From NCBI RefSeq assembly GCF_029626175.1, contig NZ_JARUBM010000002.1, positions 1,984,001 through 2,048,000 of the forward strand: a stretch of DNA of 64,000 nt, written 5' to 3'. This document shows positions 8,317 through 16,554 of the stretch, piece after piece. The notes below the pieces were generated by a model. It saw only the letters and a list, made by a program, of their open reading frames with translations, ran no database searches and was not told the origin of the DNA. The translations under genes were made by a program, and so were the position numbers. The first letter of the stretch is position 1, and each line of letters starts with the position of its first letter. This DNA comes from Micromonospora sp. WMMD1082 (GTDB taxonomy: Bacteria > Actinomycetota > Actinomycetes > Mycobacteriales > Micromonosporaceae).

Positions 8317-9492
8317 ATGCCCGAACCGTTGGACTCCGCCTTGGCCGAGGTCCGCTCGCTGCTGCTCGGCCCCGCGCTGACCCGGGCCGTGGCGGCCGGT
8401 CGGCGGCGCGGCCAGCGCCCCTCCGTGCTCCGGGCCGAGCTGCGGCCGGTCGCCCTCAAGGCGGGCCACCGGCTGCAGATCTCCACCTCCGACGGCGCCC
8501 GGCCGTACACCCGCAACGTCAGCCCCGGGCCGGAGGCGGACGCGGCGGTGGCGGCGCTGCTGGCCGAACCGTTCGGGAACTGGCACGTGGAGACCGCCGA
8601 CACGACCCTGCAACTGCGGGTCACCAAGTCGGGCGAGGCTCAGGTGCACCGCACGACGGCGGCCCGGCCGGCCGCTGCGGCGACGGCAGCCGGACACGAC
8701 CGGGCCAAGGAGTATCTGCTCGACCCCGGCGACCCGATCTTCGCCGAGATCGGTGGCTCGGCGGCGAAGCGGCGACAGGTCGACGCCTTCCTGCGGGCGC
8801 TGAGCGCCACGCTCCCCGCCGGGCTGGCCGAGGAGTGGGGCCGCCCGCTGCGCGTGGTCGACCTGGGCTGTGGCAACGCGTACCTGACCTTCGCCGCGTA
8901 CCGCTATCTTTCCCGGCTCGGCCTCGACGTCGAGCTGGTCGGCGTGGACGTACGGGACGACCAGCGCCGCCGCAACAGCGAGCTGGCCGCGCGGCTCGGC
9001 TGGGCCGACCGGGTGCGTTTCGTCGCCGGCACCATCGCCGACACGGCCGTCGAGCCGGCCCCCGACCTGGTGCTCGCGCTGCACGCCTGCGACACCGCCA
9101 CCGACGAGGCACTCGCCCGGGCGGTGCACTGGAAGGCGCGTTGGGTGCTCGCCGCGCCGTGCTGCCACCACGACATCGCCGGGCAGCTGCGTAGCCGGCC
9201 GACCCCGGCGCCGTACGAGATGCTGACCCGGCAGGGCATCCTGCGGGAGCGCTTCGCGGACGTCCTCACCGACGCGCTGCGGGCCGGGCTGCTGCGGCTG
9301 CACGGCTACCGGGCCGAGGTGGTCGAGTTCGTCGACTCCGCGCACACCCCCCGCAACCTGCTCATCCGCGCCCGGCGCACGGAGGCCGACCCGACCGCCG
9401 CCCAGCGCACGGAGTATCGGGACCTGGTGGCGCAGTGGCGGATCACACCCCGGCTGGAAACCCTGCTCGCACAGCTGCCACCAGCCGCGTAG
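8317..9492 (+). CDS. class I SAM-dependent methyltransferase (Methyltransf_32-like)
   Basis: 391 residues. An N-terminal ~125-residue domain of unknown role precedes a Rossmann methyltransferase domain. The SAM-binding motif VVDLGCGNAYLTF is at about 187-199 and VELVGVDVR follows. LVLALHACDTATDEAL and AAPCCHHDI are characteristic of the GSTCD/METTL25-type Methyltransf_32 family, whose substrates in bacteria are not known to me. No signal or membrane segment, so cytosolic. ATG 8317 is the natural start although the ribosome site is poor. It stands alone between the helicase and an XRE regulator. The ACDTATDEA and PCCH motifs make the family call reasonable; RNA or protein could be the acceptor. 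Confidence 0.85.
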   Translation: MPEPLDSALAEVRSLLLGPALTRAVAAGRRRGQRPSVLRAELRPVALKAGHRLQISTSDGARPYTRNVSPGPEADAAVAALLAEPFGNWHVETADTTLQLRVTKSGEAQVHRTTAARPAAAATAAGHDRAKEYLLDPGDPIFAEIGGSAAKRRQVDAFLRALSATLPAGLAEEWGRPLRVVDLGCGNAYLTFAAYRYLSRLGLDVELVGVDVRDDQRRRNSELAARLGWADRVRFVAGTIADTAVEPAPDLVLALHACDTATDEALARAVHWKARWVLAAPCCHHDIAGQLRSRPTPAPYEMLTRQGILRERFADVLTDALRAGLLRLHGYRAEVVEFVDSAHTPRNLLIRARRTEADPTAAQRTEYRDLVAQWRITPRLETLLAQLPPAA

Positions 9493-9610
9493 CGGATTCG
9501 GTTTCCGCCACCGTGATCGCCTCGTCGATCAGTCAACTGTTTGGCACCCTTCCCGTACTACTCTCGAAGAACGCACCGTCGGGTGCCGGTCGGGAGGGAA
9601 GACCCACCGG

Positions 9611-10060
9611 ATGGGTTCGGCAGAGGTTTCGCCGCAGATGGCGTTCGCACGCTTCGTGCGCCGTGCCATCGACGACGCCCGGGAGGAACGCGGGTGGACG
9701 GTCACCGACCTGGCCGCCCACACCGGCGTGGGCCGCTCGACCGTCTTCCGCTGGCTCGCCGGCGACTGGCAGGACTACCCCGAACTGGCCAAGGTCCGCG
9801 GCTTCTGTGCCGCGCTCGACCTGCCGGTGGCGGCGGCCTTCCGCGCGCTCGGCCTGCCGGACGCCGGCCAGGGATCGTGGCGGCGGGGCGACGACGGTCC
9901 GGTGGAGGCCGACGTGCGGGTGATCCTGCAACGCCTGGCGGATCCGGCCGTGCCGGTCGAGGAGAAGCACCACATCCGGGACCTGCTGCGGTACCTTGCC
10001 CGCCGGCCGATCCGCCGCCCCACCGACTCCACCGCCGCGCCGATCCGCCGGACCGGCTGA
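9611..10060 (+). CDS. XRE-family helix-turn-helix regulator
   Basis: 149 residues. The helix-turn-helix spans about residues 28-52 (WTVTDLAAHTGVGRSTVFRW). The helical C-terminal part carries an Ala-rich helix at 66-82 and a DLLRYLARR helix near the end; the last ~20 residues are basic and disordered. No ligand domain is visible, so it is probably a small DNA-binding protein acting alone or with a partner. GGGAGGG lies 10-16 bases before the ATG. The upstream 118 bases contain TTGGCA (9541-9546), a plausible -35, but no well-placed -10. Target genes are unknown; it is convergent with the next gene. Confidence 0.85.
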   Translation: MGSAEVSPQMAFARFVRRAIDDAREERGWTVTDLAAHTGVGRSTVFRWLAGDWQDYPELAKVRGFCAALDLPVAAAFRALGLPDAGQGSWRRGDDGPVEADVRVILQRLADPAVPVEEKHHIRDLLRYLARRPIRRPTDSTAAPIRRTG

Positions 10061-10090
10061 GCCGACAGCGCCCCCTACGCCCTCCCCGCC

Positions 10091-11095
10091 CTACGGCACG
10101 GAGACCGTGAACTCGGCCGTGCGCACCTCACCGCCGGTGGCGAAGTCCAGGTAGAGGCGGTACCGCCCCGGCCCCGGCGTGGTCAGCCAGAACTGGATCG
10201 CGCCGCCGACCAGCTCCGCCTCCGGGTGCACGTGCAGGTAGCCGAGGTCACCCTCGCGCAGCGCGACCAGGTGCCCGTACGCGCCGAGGTAACGCGCCAG
10301 CACCGGGCTGGTGCCTTCCGGGCCGGTGACCCGGAAGCTCACCGGCACGGTCAACCCAGGCTGAGGGCTGCCCTGGTATGCGACGGTGAACCCGTCGACC
10401 GTGGTGGTGGTCGCCGGCGCGGGGAGGGCGCGAGGGGTGTAGTCGCCGGGGGCGACCAGGTCCACGCCGAGCGTCGTCGCCGTCTGCCGGCCATCGTCGG
10501 CGAGGGCCGTGAAGTCGGCGTACGCCCGCCAGATGCCGGGCTGCGGCAGCGTGAGCGGCACCGACCAGGTGCCGTCCGCCGCCATGGTCGGGTGCAGGTG
10601 CTGGTAGCCGGTCATATCCCGGCGCACCACGATCACGTGCATCGGCTTGTCGTGCACCACCGCGAACCGGGTGACCGCCCGACGCTGCCCGTCGCGGATC
10701 TGGAAGCGCAGCTCACCGGGCTGCCCGGCGGTGAACTCGGCGGCGAGCGGGGCCAGCGTGTAGCCGTCGCGGCTGACCGCCAGACCACCGGCCTCGGCGG
10801 CCGCGGCCTGGTCGGCGCCGTGCGAGTGCGCGCCGACACCGGCGGCGTGGGTGTGGTCGGTCAACGCGCTGTCCGCCCCACCCGGGGCGGTCGCGGCGCG
10901 ACCGTCGCCGATCCGGCCCAGCCCGAACCCGAGCAGCACGGCCAGCACCAGCCCGCCGACCACCAGGGCCAGCCGCAGCGTGGCCCGGTCCGGCGTCGCC
11001 GACACCACAGCGGGATCCACAGCGACCTCCGCCGACGGCCGATCGACAACCCGCACCGACCCGAGCGCGGGTGCGTCGGGTTCCTGGTCAGCCAT
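10091..11095 (-). CDS. membrane-anchored extracytoplasmic protein with two HLHP-type domains
   Basis: 334 residues from ATG 11095 (GGTGGG about 5 bases upstream). A single membrane segment (LRLALVVGGLVLAVLLGFGLG) at about 46-66 exports the rest. A His-rich linker contains HTHAAGVGAHSHGADQ. Two beta-rich domains follow. The first has VVHDKPMHVIVVRRDMTGYQHLHP, the second VALREGDLGYLHVHPEAEL; both carry paired Hxx/HP motifs. Proteins of this type often lie near copper or heavy-metal genes in actinobacteria, and the His/Met-rich features suit metal binding, but no metal transporter is adjacent here. Function is unproven. It is convergent with the XRE gene. Confidence 0.82.
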   Translation of the reverse strand: MADQEPDAPALGSVRVVDRPSAEVAVDPAVVSATPDRATLRLALVVGGLVLAVLLGFGLGRIGDGRAATAPGGADSALTDHTHAAGVGAHSHGADQAAAAEAGGLAVSRDGYTLAPLAAEFTAGQPGELRFQIRDGQRRAVTRFAVVHDKPMHVIVVRRDMTGYQHLHPTMAADGTWSVPLTLPQPGIWRAYADFTALADDGRQTATTLGVDLVAPGDYTPRALPAPATTTTVDGFTVAYQGSPQPGLTVPVSFRVTGPEGTSPVLARYLGAYGHLVALREGDLGYLHVHPEAELVGGAIQFWLTTPGPGRYRLYLDFATGGEVRTAEFTVSVP

Positions 11096-11171
11096 GCTGC
11101 CCACCGTACCGCCGCCCGCCCCGCCCCCTCGCCCACACCACCCAACCCCACCCCCGCCCCGACCCAGCCCA

Positions 11172-11240
11172 CGATCTTGCACTTTGTGTCGCCGTGATGA
11201 GGCATTCGCCCGTTACGTACCGACAGAAAGTGCAAGATCG
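11172..11240. repeat. intergenic inverted repeat A (20-bp arms)
   Basis: Arms 11172-11191 and 11221-11240 are reverse complements at 19 of 20 positions; the outer ends read CGATCTTGCACTTT and AAAGTGCAAGATCG. The loop is 29 bases. Outside the arms a C-rich stretch (about 11105-11170) faces a G-rich stretch (11243 onward), so imperfect pairing could extend much further. It lies beyond the recQ stop, on that gene's 3' side, and may act as a terminator. Confidence 0.9.
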
Positions 11241-11242
11241 CC

Positions 11243-11359
11243 GGGGCGGGTGGGGGGTGGGGGGTGGGGGTGGGGGTGGGGGTGGGGGCGGGGTGGGGGT
11301 GGGGTTAGGGCCGGGGGGTGGGGTTAGGCGGCGAGGGCTAGGGCTAGGGCTAGGGGGAG
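11243..11359 (+). repeat. G-rich tract with potential G-quadruplex and GGCTAG repeats
   Basis: The plus strand reads as runs of four to six G separated mostly by single T (GGGGGT repeated) from 11243 to about 11312, then GGTTAGGG-like units and GGGCTA repeated three times at 11336-11353. Such runs can form G-quadruplexes on the plus strand. The right part encodes the ALALALALAA end of RecQ on the other strand. The G-strand becomes the non-template strand for recQ transcription. Confidence 0.8.
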
Positions 11360-13558
11360 GACGGCGGGGGCGCCGGTGCGGCGGAGTTGGCGGGCGGCCA
11401 TGGTCATGGTCCAGCCGGTGTCGACCAGGTCGTCGACGAGGAGCACCGGGCCGGTCAGGGCGGTGAGGGCGTCGGCGAGTTCCCCGGGAATGGTGAGGGT
11501 GCCGTGCAGGGCGCGTACCCGCTGGGCGCTGTTGCCCCGCGACCCGCCCGCGCCCGGCCCGCCGTTGCCCGGTGCGCGGGTCGAGGTCACCCGGCCCAGC
11601 AGTGGGAGCCGCCCGACGGCGGCGATCCGCTCGGCCAGCGAGCCGACCAGCACCGGGTGGGTGCGGGAGTCGACCGCGACCACTCCGGCCGGGCGGCTCG
11701 GCCAGGGGTCGTCCCCGTGCGCCCATGCCTTGAGCACCTCGACGACGGCGGCCACCACGTCGTCGGGGACCTCGCCGTCCGGCGTGCCCGGCCCGACCAG
11801 GCCGCGCAGCCGGCCACCCCAGCCGAGGTCCGACAGCCGACCGACGGCACGCCCCGGCAGCGCCTGCTCCGCCGGGGCGATGCGCCCCTTCAGGGGTACG
11901 CCGACCGAATCCAGCCCGGTCGGCCAGAGCTTCTTGGGCGCGATCCGCACGCCGGGGCGGCCGAGGAAGGTCTGCGCGGCGGTCAGCGCGGCCGCCGACA
12001 CCTCCGGCGTGAACAGCGCGTCGGCGCACCGGTCACACCGGCCGCAGTCGACCGCCTCCGCGTCGTCCAGGCACTCGCGCAGGTAGCGCATCCGGCAGCC
12101 GGTCGTCGACGCGTACTCGATCATCGCCTGCTGCTCGGCGGCGCGGGCGGCGGCGACGCGGCGCAACCGGGCCTCGTCGTAGACCCACGGCTCGCCGGTG
12201 GCGAGCCAGCCGCCGCGCACCCGGCGGACCGCGCCGTCGACGTCGAGCACCTTGAGCATCAGCTCCAACCGGGCCCGGCGGAGGTCGACCAGGGGCTCCA
12301 GGGCCTGCGTCGACAGCGGCCGGTCGGTGTGCAGGGCGGCGAGCACCGCGCGGACCTGGTGCTCGGGCGGGAAGGCCAGCGAGGCGAAGTACCGCCAGAT
12401 GGCGGCGTCCTCGGCGCCGGGCAGCAGCAGGACCTCAGCGTGTTCGACGGCCCGACCGGCCCGGCCGACCTGCTGGTAGTACGCGATCGGCGACGGTGGC
12501 GCGCCGAGGTGCACCACGAAGCCGAGGTCCGGTTTGTCGAAGCCCATCCCGAGCGCGCTGGTGGCGACCAGTGCCTTGATCTTGTTGTCGAGCAGGTCCT
12601 GCTCCGCCGCGCGGCGGTCGGCGTCCTCGGCCTGCCCGGTGTACGCGGCCACCGACCAGCCGCGCGAGCGGAGGAAATCGGCGGTCTCGGTCGCGGCGGC
12701 GACGGTCAGCGTGTAGATGATGCCCGAGCCGGGGAGCCGGTCCAGGTGGTCGGCGAGCCAGCCGAGCCGGTGGGCCGGGCTCGGCAGGTCGAGTACGCCC
12801 AGCCGCAGCGACTCCCGGTCCAGACTGCCCCGCAGCACCAGCACCTCCGGTCGCTGCCCGGCCGCCGCGGTCAGCTCGGTGCCCAGTTGCTCGGCCACGT
12901 CCCGGGTGACCCGGGCGTTGGCGGTGGCGGTCGTCGCGAGCACCGGCGTCCGCTCGGGCAGGTTGCCAAGGAAGGTACGCAGCCGCCGGTAGTCCGGCCG
13001 GAAGTCGTGCCCCCAGTCCGACACGCAGTGCGCCTCGTCGACCACCAGCAAGCCGGTGGTCGCGGCGAGCCTCGGCAGCACGCCGTCCCGGAAGTCCGGA
13101 TTGTTCAACCGTTCCGGGCTGATCAGCAGCACGTCCACCGTGCCGGCGTGGATCTCGGCGGTGATCTCGTCCCACTCCTCCAGGTTGGCCGAGTTGATGG
13201 TCCGGGCCCGGATGCCGGCCCGCGCCGCCGCCTCGACCTGGTTGCGCATCAGCGCCAGCAGCGGAGAGACGATCACCGTCGGCCCGGCCGGACCGGCTCC
13301 GCCATCCCCGGCGGTGACCGGCGGGCCGGCGGCGGGTGAGCCGGGTGCTGTGGGACGGTCGCGCAGCAGCGCGGTGGCCACGAAGTAGACCGCCGACTTG
13401 CCCCACCCGGTGCGTTGCACGCAGAGCACCCGCCGCCGGTCCACCACCAGCGCCTCGATCGCCCGCCACTGGTCCTCGCGGAGCCGGGCACCCTCGCCGG
13501 CCAGCCGCCGCAGCACCGCCTCGGCCCGCTGCCGGACCGCCGTCCGTTCCTGGCTCAT
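11324..13558 (-). CDS. RecQ-family ATP-dependent DNA helicase fused to a C-terminal phosphoribosyltransferase-like domain
   Basis: 744 residues. Helicase motifs: QRTGWGKS (Walker A) at 48-55, SPLLALM near 98-104, DEAH within VVDEAHCVSDWGHDFRPDY at 172-190, ATTATA after 205, ALGMGFDKPD and QQVGRAGRA in the second RecA lobe. A zinc-binding Cys set (CRMRYLRECLD...DCGRCDRC) follows, as in RecQ. The C-terminal ~200 residues are not RecQ HRDC; they end with LLVDDLVDTGWT at about 706-717, the PRPP-binding loop of type I phosphoribosyltransferases (ComF-like). The enzyme should unwind DNA 3'-5' in repair or recombination; what the fused domain does is unknown. The last residues are an Ala-Leu repeat encoded by GGGCTA repeats. 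I recall the same fusion in other actinobacteria. It is divergent from the lipoprotein gene. Confidence 0.93.
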   Translation of the reverse strand: MSQERTAVRQRAEAVLRRLAGEGARLREDQWRAIEALVVDRRRVLCVQRTGWGKSAVYFVATALLRDRPTAPGSPAAGPPVTAGDGGAGPAGPTVIVSPLLALMRNQVEAAARAGIRARTINSANLEEWDEITAEIHAGTVDVLLISPERLNNPDFRDGVLPRLAATTGLLVVDEAHCVSDWGHDFRPDYRRLRTFLGNLPERTPVLATTATANARVTRDVAEQLGTELTAAAGQRPEVLVLRGSLDRESLRLGVLDLPSPAHRLGWLADHLDRLPGSGIIYTLTVAAATETADFLRSRGWSVAAYTGQAEDADRRAAEQDLLDNKIKALVATSALGMGFDKPDLGFVVHLGAPPSPIAYYQQVGRAGRAVEHAEVLLLPGAEDAAIWRYFASLAFPPEHQVRAVLAALHTDRPLSTQALEPLVDLRRARLELMLKVLDVDGAVRRVRGGWLATGEPWVYDEARLRRVAAARAAEQQAMIEYASTTGCRMRYLRECLDDAEAVDCGRCDRCADALFTPEVSAAALTAAQTFLGRPGVRIAPKKLWPTGLDSVGVPLKGRIAPAEQALPGRAVGRLSDLGWGGRLRGLVGPGTPDGEVPDDVVAAVVEVLKAWAHGDDPWPSRPAGVVAVDSRTHPVLVGSLAERIAAVGRLPLLGRVTSTRAPGNGGPGAGGSRGNSAQRVRALHGTLTIPGELADALTALTGPVLLVDDLVDTGWTMTMAARQLRRTGAPAVLPLALALALAA

Positions 13559-13748
13559 CCGACGTTTCTACCAGCGTCGCCCGCCCGGCGACTCCCGGCA
13601 CCGTCCCCGGCCGCGCGGCGACCGTGACCGGGCTCAGGCCCGCGACCGCGCGACGCCAGCGATCGATGGGTCGTACGCGACCGCGCCGCGCCACCGGTGG
13701 CCGGGCACCTGACATACGATTCGGGTCGATCCGCGGAAGAGAGACGAG

Positions 13749-14537
13749 ATGACTCAGCGAACCGGCACCACCGCCATGACCCGGCGGGTGGCGGCCAGCG
13801 CGGTCGCCCTGCTGGCCGCGACCCTGGTCGCCGCCTGCGACGACAAGGACCCGGCGGCCTCCCCGCCCGACCCCAAGCAGCAGTTGCTGGCGTCGGTGCC
13901 GGGCGAGCAGGACCCGGCGTTCCGCTTCACCACCCGCGACACCTCCGGCGACGTCTCGGGCGTGGTCGACCCGGCGAACCGGGGCATGGACATCGACACC
14001 GTCACCAAGGACAAGGACTTCACCCTGGAGATGTCCTTCCGGATGGTCGAGTCGCGCACCTGGATGAAGGTGAACTTCAAGGGCGCCCAGAACATCCAGA
14101 AGCTGATGAAGCTGCCCACCAGATGGATGGAACTGGACCCGACGAAGATCGAGGGTGCCGACTCCCTGCCCACGTACGAGGGCACCGACCCGGGCAACGT
14201 CGAGGCGATCGTCCGCGCGGCCACGGACGTCCAGGCCGGCGAGGCCGGCACGTACACCGGCCTGGTCGACCTGGCCACGGAACCGGAGCTGGTGGACATC
14301 CTGGAGGGCCTGGCCGCCCTCGACGGGGAGGCCGCGCAGATCCCGTTCACCGCCGTGGTCGACCCGGAGGGCAACCTCTCCTCGCTCATCCTGGACATTC
14401 CGGCGGCCGGCAAGCAGAAGGCGTCGCAGTACGTCGTGGAGTACTTCGACTTCGGTGCCGCCCCGGAGGTCGTCGCGTTCACCGAGGACGCGGCGCAACA
14501 GGCACCGAAGGCGGCGTACGACCTGCTCAACGGCTGA
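13749..14537 (+). CDS. secreted lipoprotein, LppX/LprG-like
   Basis: 262 residues with a lipoprotein signal: basic MTQRTGTTAMTRR, a hydrophobic core and lipobox LVAAC, so Cys30 is the lipidation site. The rest is a single beta-rich domain without catalytic motifs (RTWMKVNFKGAQNIQ, IPFTAVVDPEGNLSSLILDIP), in general layout like the mycobacterial LppX/LprAFG lipid-carrier fold or the Streptomyces DUF1396-type lipoproteins. A role in carrying a hydrophobic molecule across the cell wall is inferred from fold resemblance only. A TACGAT -10-like hexamer lies at 13715-13720, about 30 bases before the ATG, with AGAGAGACGAG as ribosome site. It is monocistronic and convergent with the SDR gene. Confidence 0.87.
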   Translation: MTQRTGTTAMTRRVAASAVALLAATLVAACDDKDPAASPPDPKQQLLASVPGEQDPAFRFTTRDTSGDVSGVVDPANRGMDIDTVTKDKDFTLEMSFRMVESRTWMKVNFKGAQNIQKLMKLPTRWMELDPTKIEGADSLPTYEGTDPGNVEAIVRAATDVQAGEAGTYTGLVDLATEPELVDILEGLAALDGEAAQIPFTAVVDPEGNLSSLILDIPAAGKQKASQYVVEYFDFGAAPEVVAFTEDAAQQAPKAAYDLLNG

Positions 14538-14591
14538 CGCTGACGCGACACCGACACCGACACCGACGCAGCGCTGAGGTCGACGGGGCGG

Positions 14592-15347
14592 TCAGCGGCC
14601 GAGCACCGAACCGCCGTTCACGCCGAGGACCTGCCCGGTGACATAGCCGGCGGCGGGACTGGCCAGGTAGCGCACCGCCTCGGCGACGTCGTCCGGCACC
14701 CCGGCCCGCCCGACCAACGTCTGGGCCACCCGCCGGGCGTGACCTTCCGGGGTCATCCGGTCGCCGAAGAATTCCGTCTCGGCGACGTAGCCGGGGCTCA
14801 CCACGTTGACCGTGATCTGCTCGGACCCGAGTTGGGCCGCCAGATCGTACGCCCAGCCGTGCAACGCCGCCTTCGCGGCCGAGTAGGGCCCACCGCCGCC
14901 GCGCTGGGCGGCGATGGAGCTGACCAGGATCACCCGCCCGCCTGGGCGCCGCAGCACCGGCAGTAGCGCCTCGGTCAGCAACACCGCGGTGAGCACGTTG
15001 GCGTCCAGGTTGGCCCGCCACTGCGCGGCGACCCCGGCCAGCGTGCCGTCGTCGCCGCCGAGGTAGCCGCCGGCGTTGTTGACCAGCACGTCGACCGGCC
15101 GACCGCCGACCGCCTCGACGACCCGCCCGACCTGCTCCGGATCGGCGAGATCCGCCGTCACGGCCCGGATCGCGTCCGGCCGGCCGGTGTCGGCCCCGAT
15201 CCGCTCGACCGTCGCCGCGAGCACGTCCGCCCGCCGTCCGACGACGAGCACCGAACATCCCTCCGCGACCAGCGCCCGCGCCACGGCCGCCCCGATCCCC
15301 GTACCCCCACCACTGACCACGCCCCACCGCTCACCCACGACCCGCAC
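14592..15347 (-). CDS. SDR family oxidoreductase
   Basis: 251 residues, a classical short-chain dehydrogenase. SGGGTGIG nucleotide loop at 12-19, NNAG at 90-93, catalytic Ser at 143/144 (LVSSIAAQ), and Tyr155/Lys159 (YSAAK). The GRRADV stretch after strand 2 (residues 38-43) suggests NADP preference. Substrate unknown; many such enzymes reduce 3-oxoacyl or keto groups. Inverted repeat B lies between it and the end of the liv operon, so it is probably transcribed separately, though on the same strand. Confidence 0.92.
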   Translation of the reverse strand: MRVVGERWGVVSGGGTGIGAAVARALVAEGCSVLVVGRRADVLAATVERIGADTGRPDAIRAVTADLADPEQVGRVVEAVGGRPVDVLVNNAGGYLGGDDGTLAGVAAQWRANLDANVLTAVLLTEALLPVLRRPGGRVILVSSIAAQRGGGGPYSAAKAALHGWAYDLAAQLGSEQITVNVVSPGYVAETEFFGDRMTPEGHARRVAQTLVGRAGVPDDVAEAVRYLASPAAGYVTGQVLGVNGGSVLGR

Positions 15348-15370
15348 CCCTCCCGCCGTCGTCTTCCAGC

Positions 15371-15425
15371 GATCATGAGGTTAGCGGGGCGACACGCCGT
15401 TGGGCGCCCCGCCAACCTCATGATC
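15371..15425. terminator. inverted repeat B at the end of the liv operon
   Basis: GATCATGAGGTTAGCGGGGCG (15371-15391 region) pairs with 15405-15425 at 20 of 21 positions, leaving a 13-base loop. It overlaps the livM stop codon at its outer edge and lies upstream of the SDR gene. A stem this long should act as a strong, U-less transcription terminator of the liv operon. It shares the GATCATGA outer sequence with inverted repeat G at 56.8 kb. Confidence 0.8.
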
Positions 15426-16554
15426 AACCCTGTCGGCGGGGGCCGAGGCGCAGGGAGTTGCGGAGCAGGGTGAGGCGGGGGGCGAGGCTGGCCAGGCCAC
15501 CGGGGAAGAAGTAGACGGCCAGGATGAAGACGGTGCCGAGGACGAAGAGCGGCTGGGACAGCGGCCGGCTGAGGAACGCCGGCAGCGCGTCCACCGCGTC
15601 GGAGGTGCCGAAGGAGACCAGGCGGTGGTCCAGGTAGACGTAGAGGATGCCGCCGAGGACCGGGCCCCAGCGCGTACCCGGGCCGCCGAGCACCACCATC
15701 ACCAGCAGCGACAGGGTCAGCTCACTGCTGGTGATGTGCGGCGAGGCACCGCCGACGATCAGGCAGTAGACCACCCCGCCGCCCGCCGCGAGGCCGCCGG
15801 CCAGGGTGAAGGCGACCAGCTTGAAGCGGTACGGGTCCAACCCGAGCACCCCGATGCGCCGCTCGTCGTCGCGCAGGCCGGCCAGCACCCGCCCGGTCGG
15901 CGAGCCGCTGACCCGGTGCACCACGAACACCACCACCACGAGGTACGCCAGCGCCAGCCAGTACAGGTTGACCGTGTTGCTCACCCCGACCAGCGCGTCG
16001 GGCACCCCGGAGACGTCGAGCGGCAGCCCCTCCTCGCCCCCGGTTAGCCCACCGAAGTCGCGGGCCACCAGGATCGCACCGACCTGGGCGAAGGCCAGCG
16101 TCACCATGGCGAAGGCGATGCCGACCGTACGCAGCGCCACCGCGCCGATCAGCCCGGCGAGGGTGGCCCCGCCGATGATGGCCAGCGGCGCCGCCTGCCA
16201 CAGCGGCAGCCCGGCCCGGGTGACCAGGATGTCCGTGCCGTACACCCCGGCGGCGAAGTAGAGGGCGTGCCCGAAGGAGAGCATCCCGGTACGCCCGAAC
16301 AGCAGGTCGTAGCCGGCCGCCAGGCCGCCGAAGACCAGGCAGACGGCGAGCAGTTGCAGGGTGCCCGGCTCGTTCAGCGCACCCTCGAAGATGCCCGGCA
16401 GGTGCAGCGTCGAGTACGGCAGGATCAGCGCCACCGCCAGCACGGCCAGCGGCACGAAGGGGCGGATCCGGTGCAGCCGCCCGTCGCCCGGCGTCAGCTC
16501 GTCGGGTACCGCCGCCGGCGGCGCCGGCACCTCGGGACTCTTGACCTCGGTCAT
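15424..16554 (-). CDS. livM: branched-chain amino acid-type ABC transporter, permease LivM
   Basis: 376 residues. A ~30-residue cytosolic N-tail is followed by about nine membrane segments; family motifs include AGYDLLFGRTGMLSFGHALYFAAGVYG and GLTGGEEGLPLDV. Together with LivH it forms the transmembrane channel of a hydrophobic amino-acid (HAAT) importer. Its start overlaps the livH stop by 4 bases (ATGA), so the two are translationally coupled. It is the last gene of the livK-G-F-H-M operon. The actual ligand could be Leu/Ile/Val, a related amino acid, an amide or urea; no urease or amidase gene is adjacent. Confidence 0.93.
   Translation of the reverse strand: MTEVKSPEVPAPPAAVPDELTPGDGRLHRIRPFVPLAVLAVALILPYSTLHLPGIFEGALNEPGTLQLLAVCLVFGGLAAGYDLLFGRTGMLSFGHALYFAAGVYGTDILVTRAGLPLWQAAPLAIIGGATLAGLIGAVALRTVGIAFAMVTLAFAQVGAILVARDFGGLTGGEEGLPLDVSGVPDALVGVSNTVNLYWLALAYLVVVVFVVHRVSGSPTGRVLAGLRDDERRIGVLGLDPYRFKLVAFTLAGGLAAGGGVVYCLIVGGASPHITSSELTLSLLVMVVLGGPGTRWGPVLGGILYVYLDHRLVSFGTSDAVDALPAFLSRPLSQPLFVLGTVFILAVYFFPGGLASLAPRLTLLRNSLRLGPRRQG

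Noticed and set aside
6216..8627. Very long minus-strand open frame opposite the RNA helicase
   Set aside because: It mirrors the third-position GC of the real helicase gene and has no family features.
11336..11353. GGGCTA repeats resembling a telomere
   Set aside because: Only three copies, inside the coding end of recQ, far from any chromosome end seen here.
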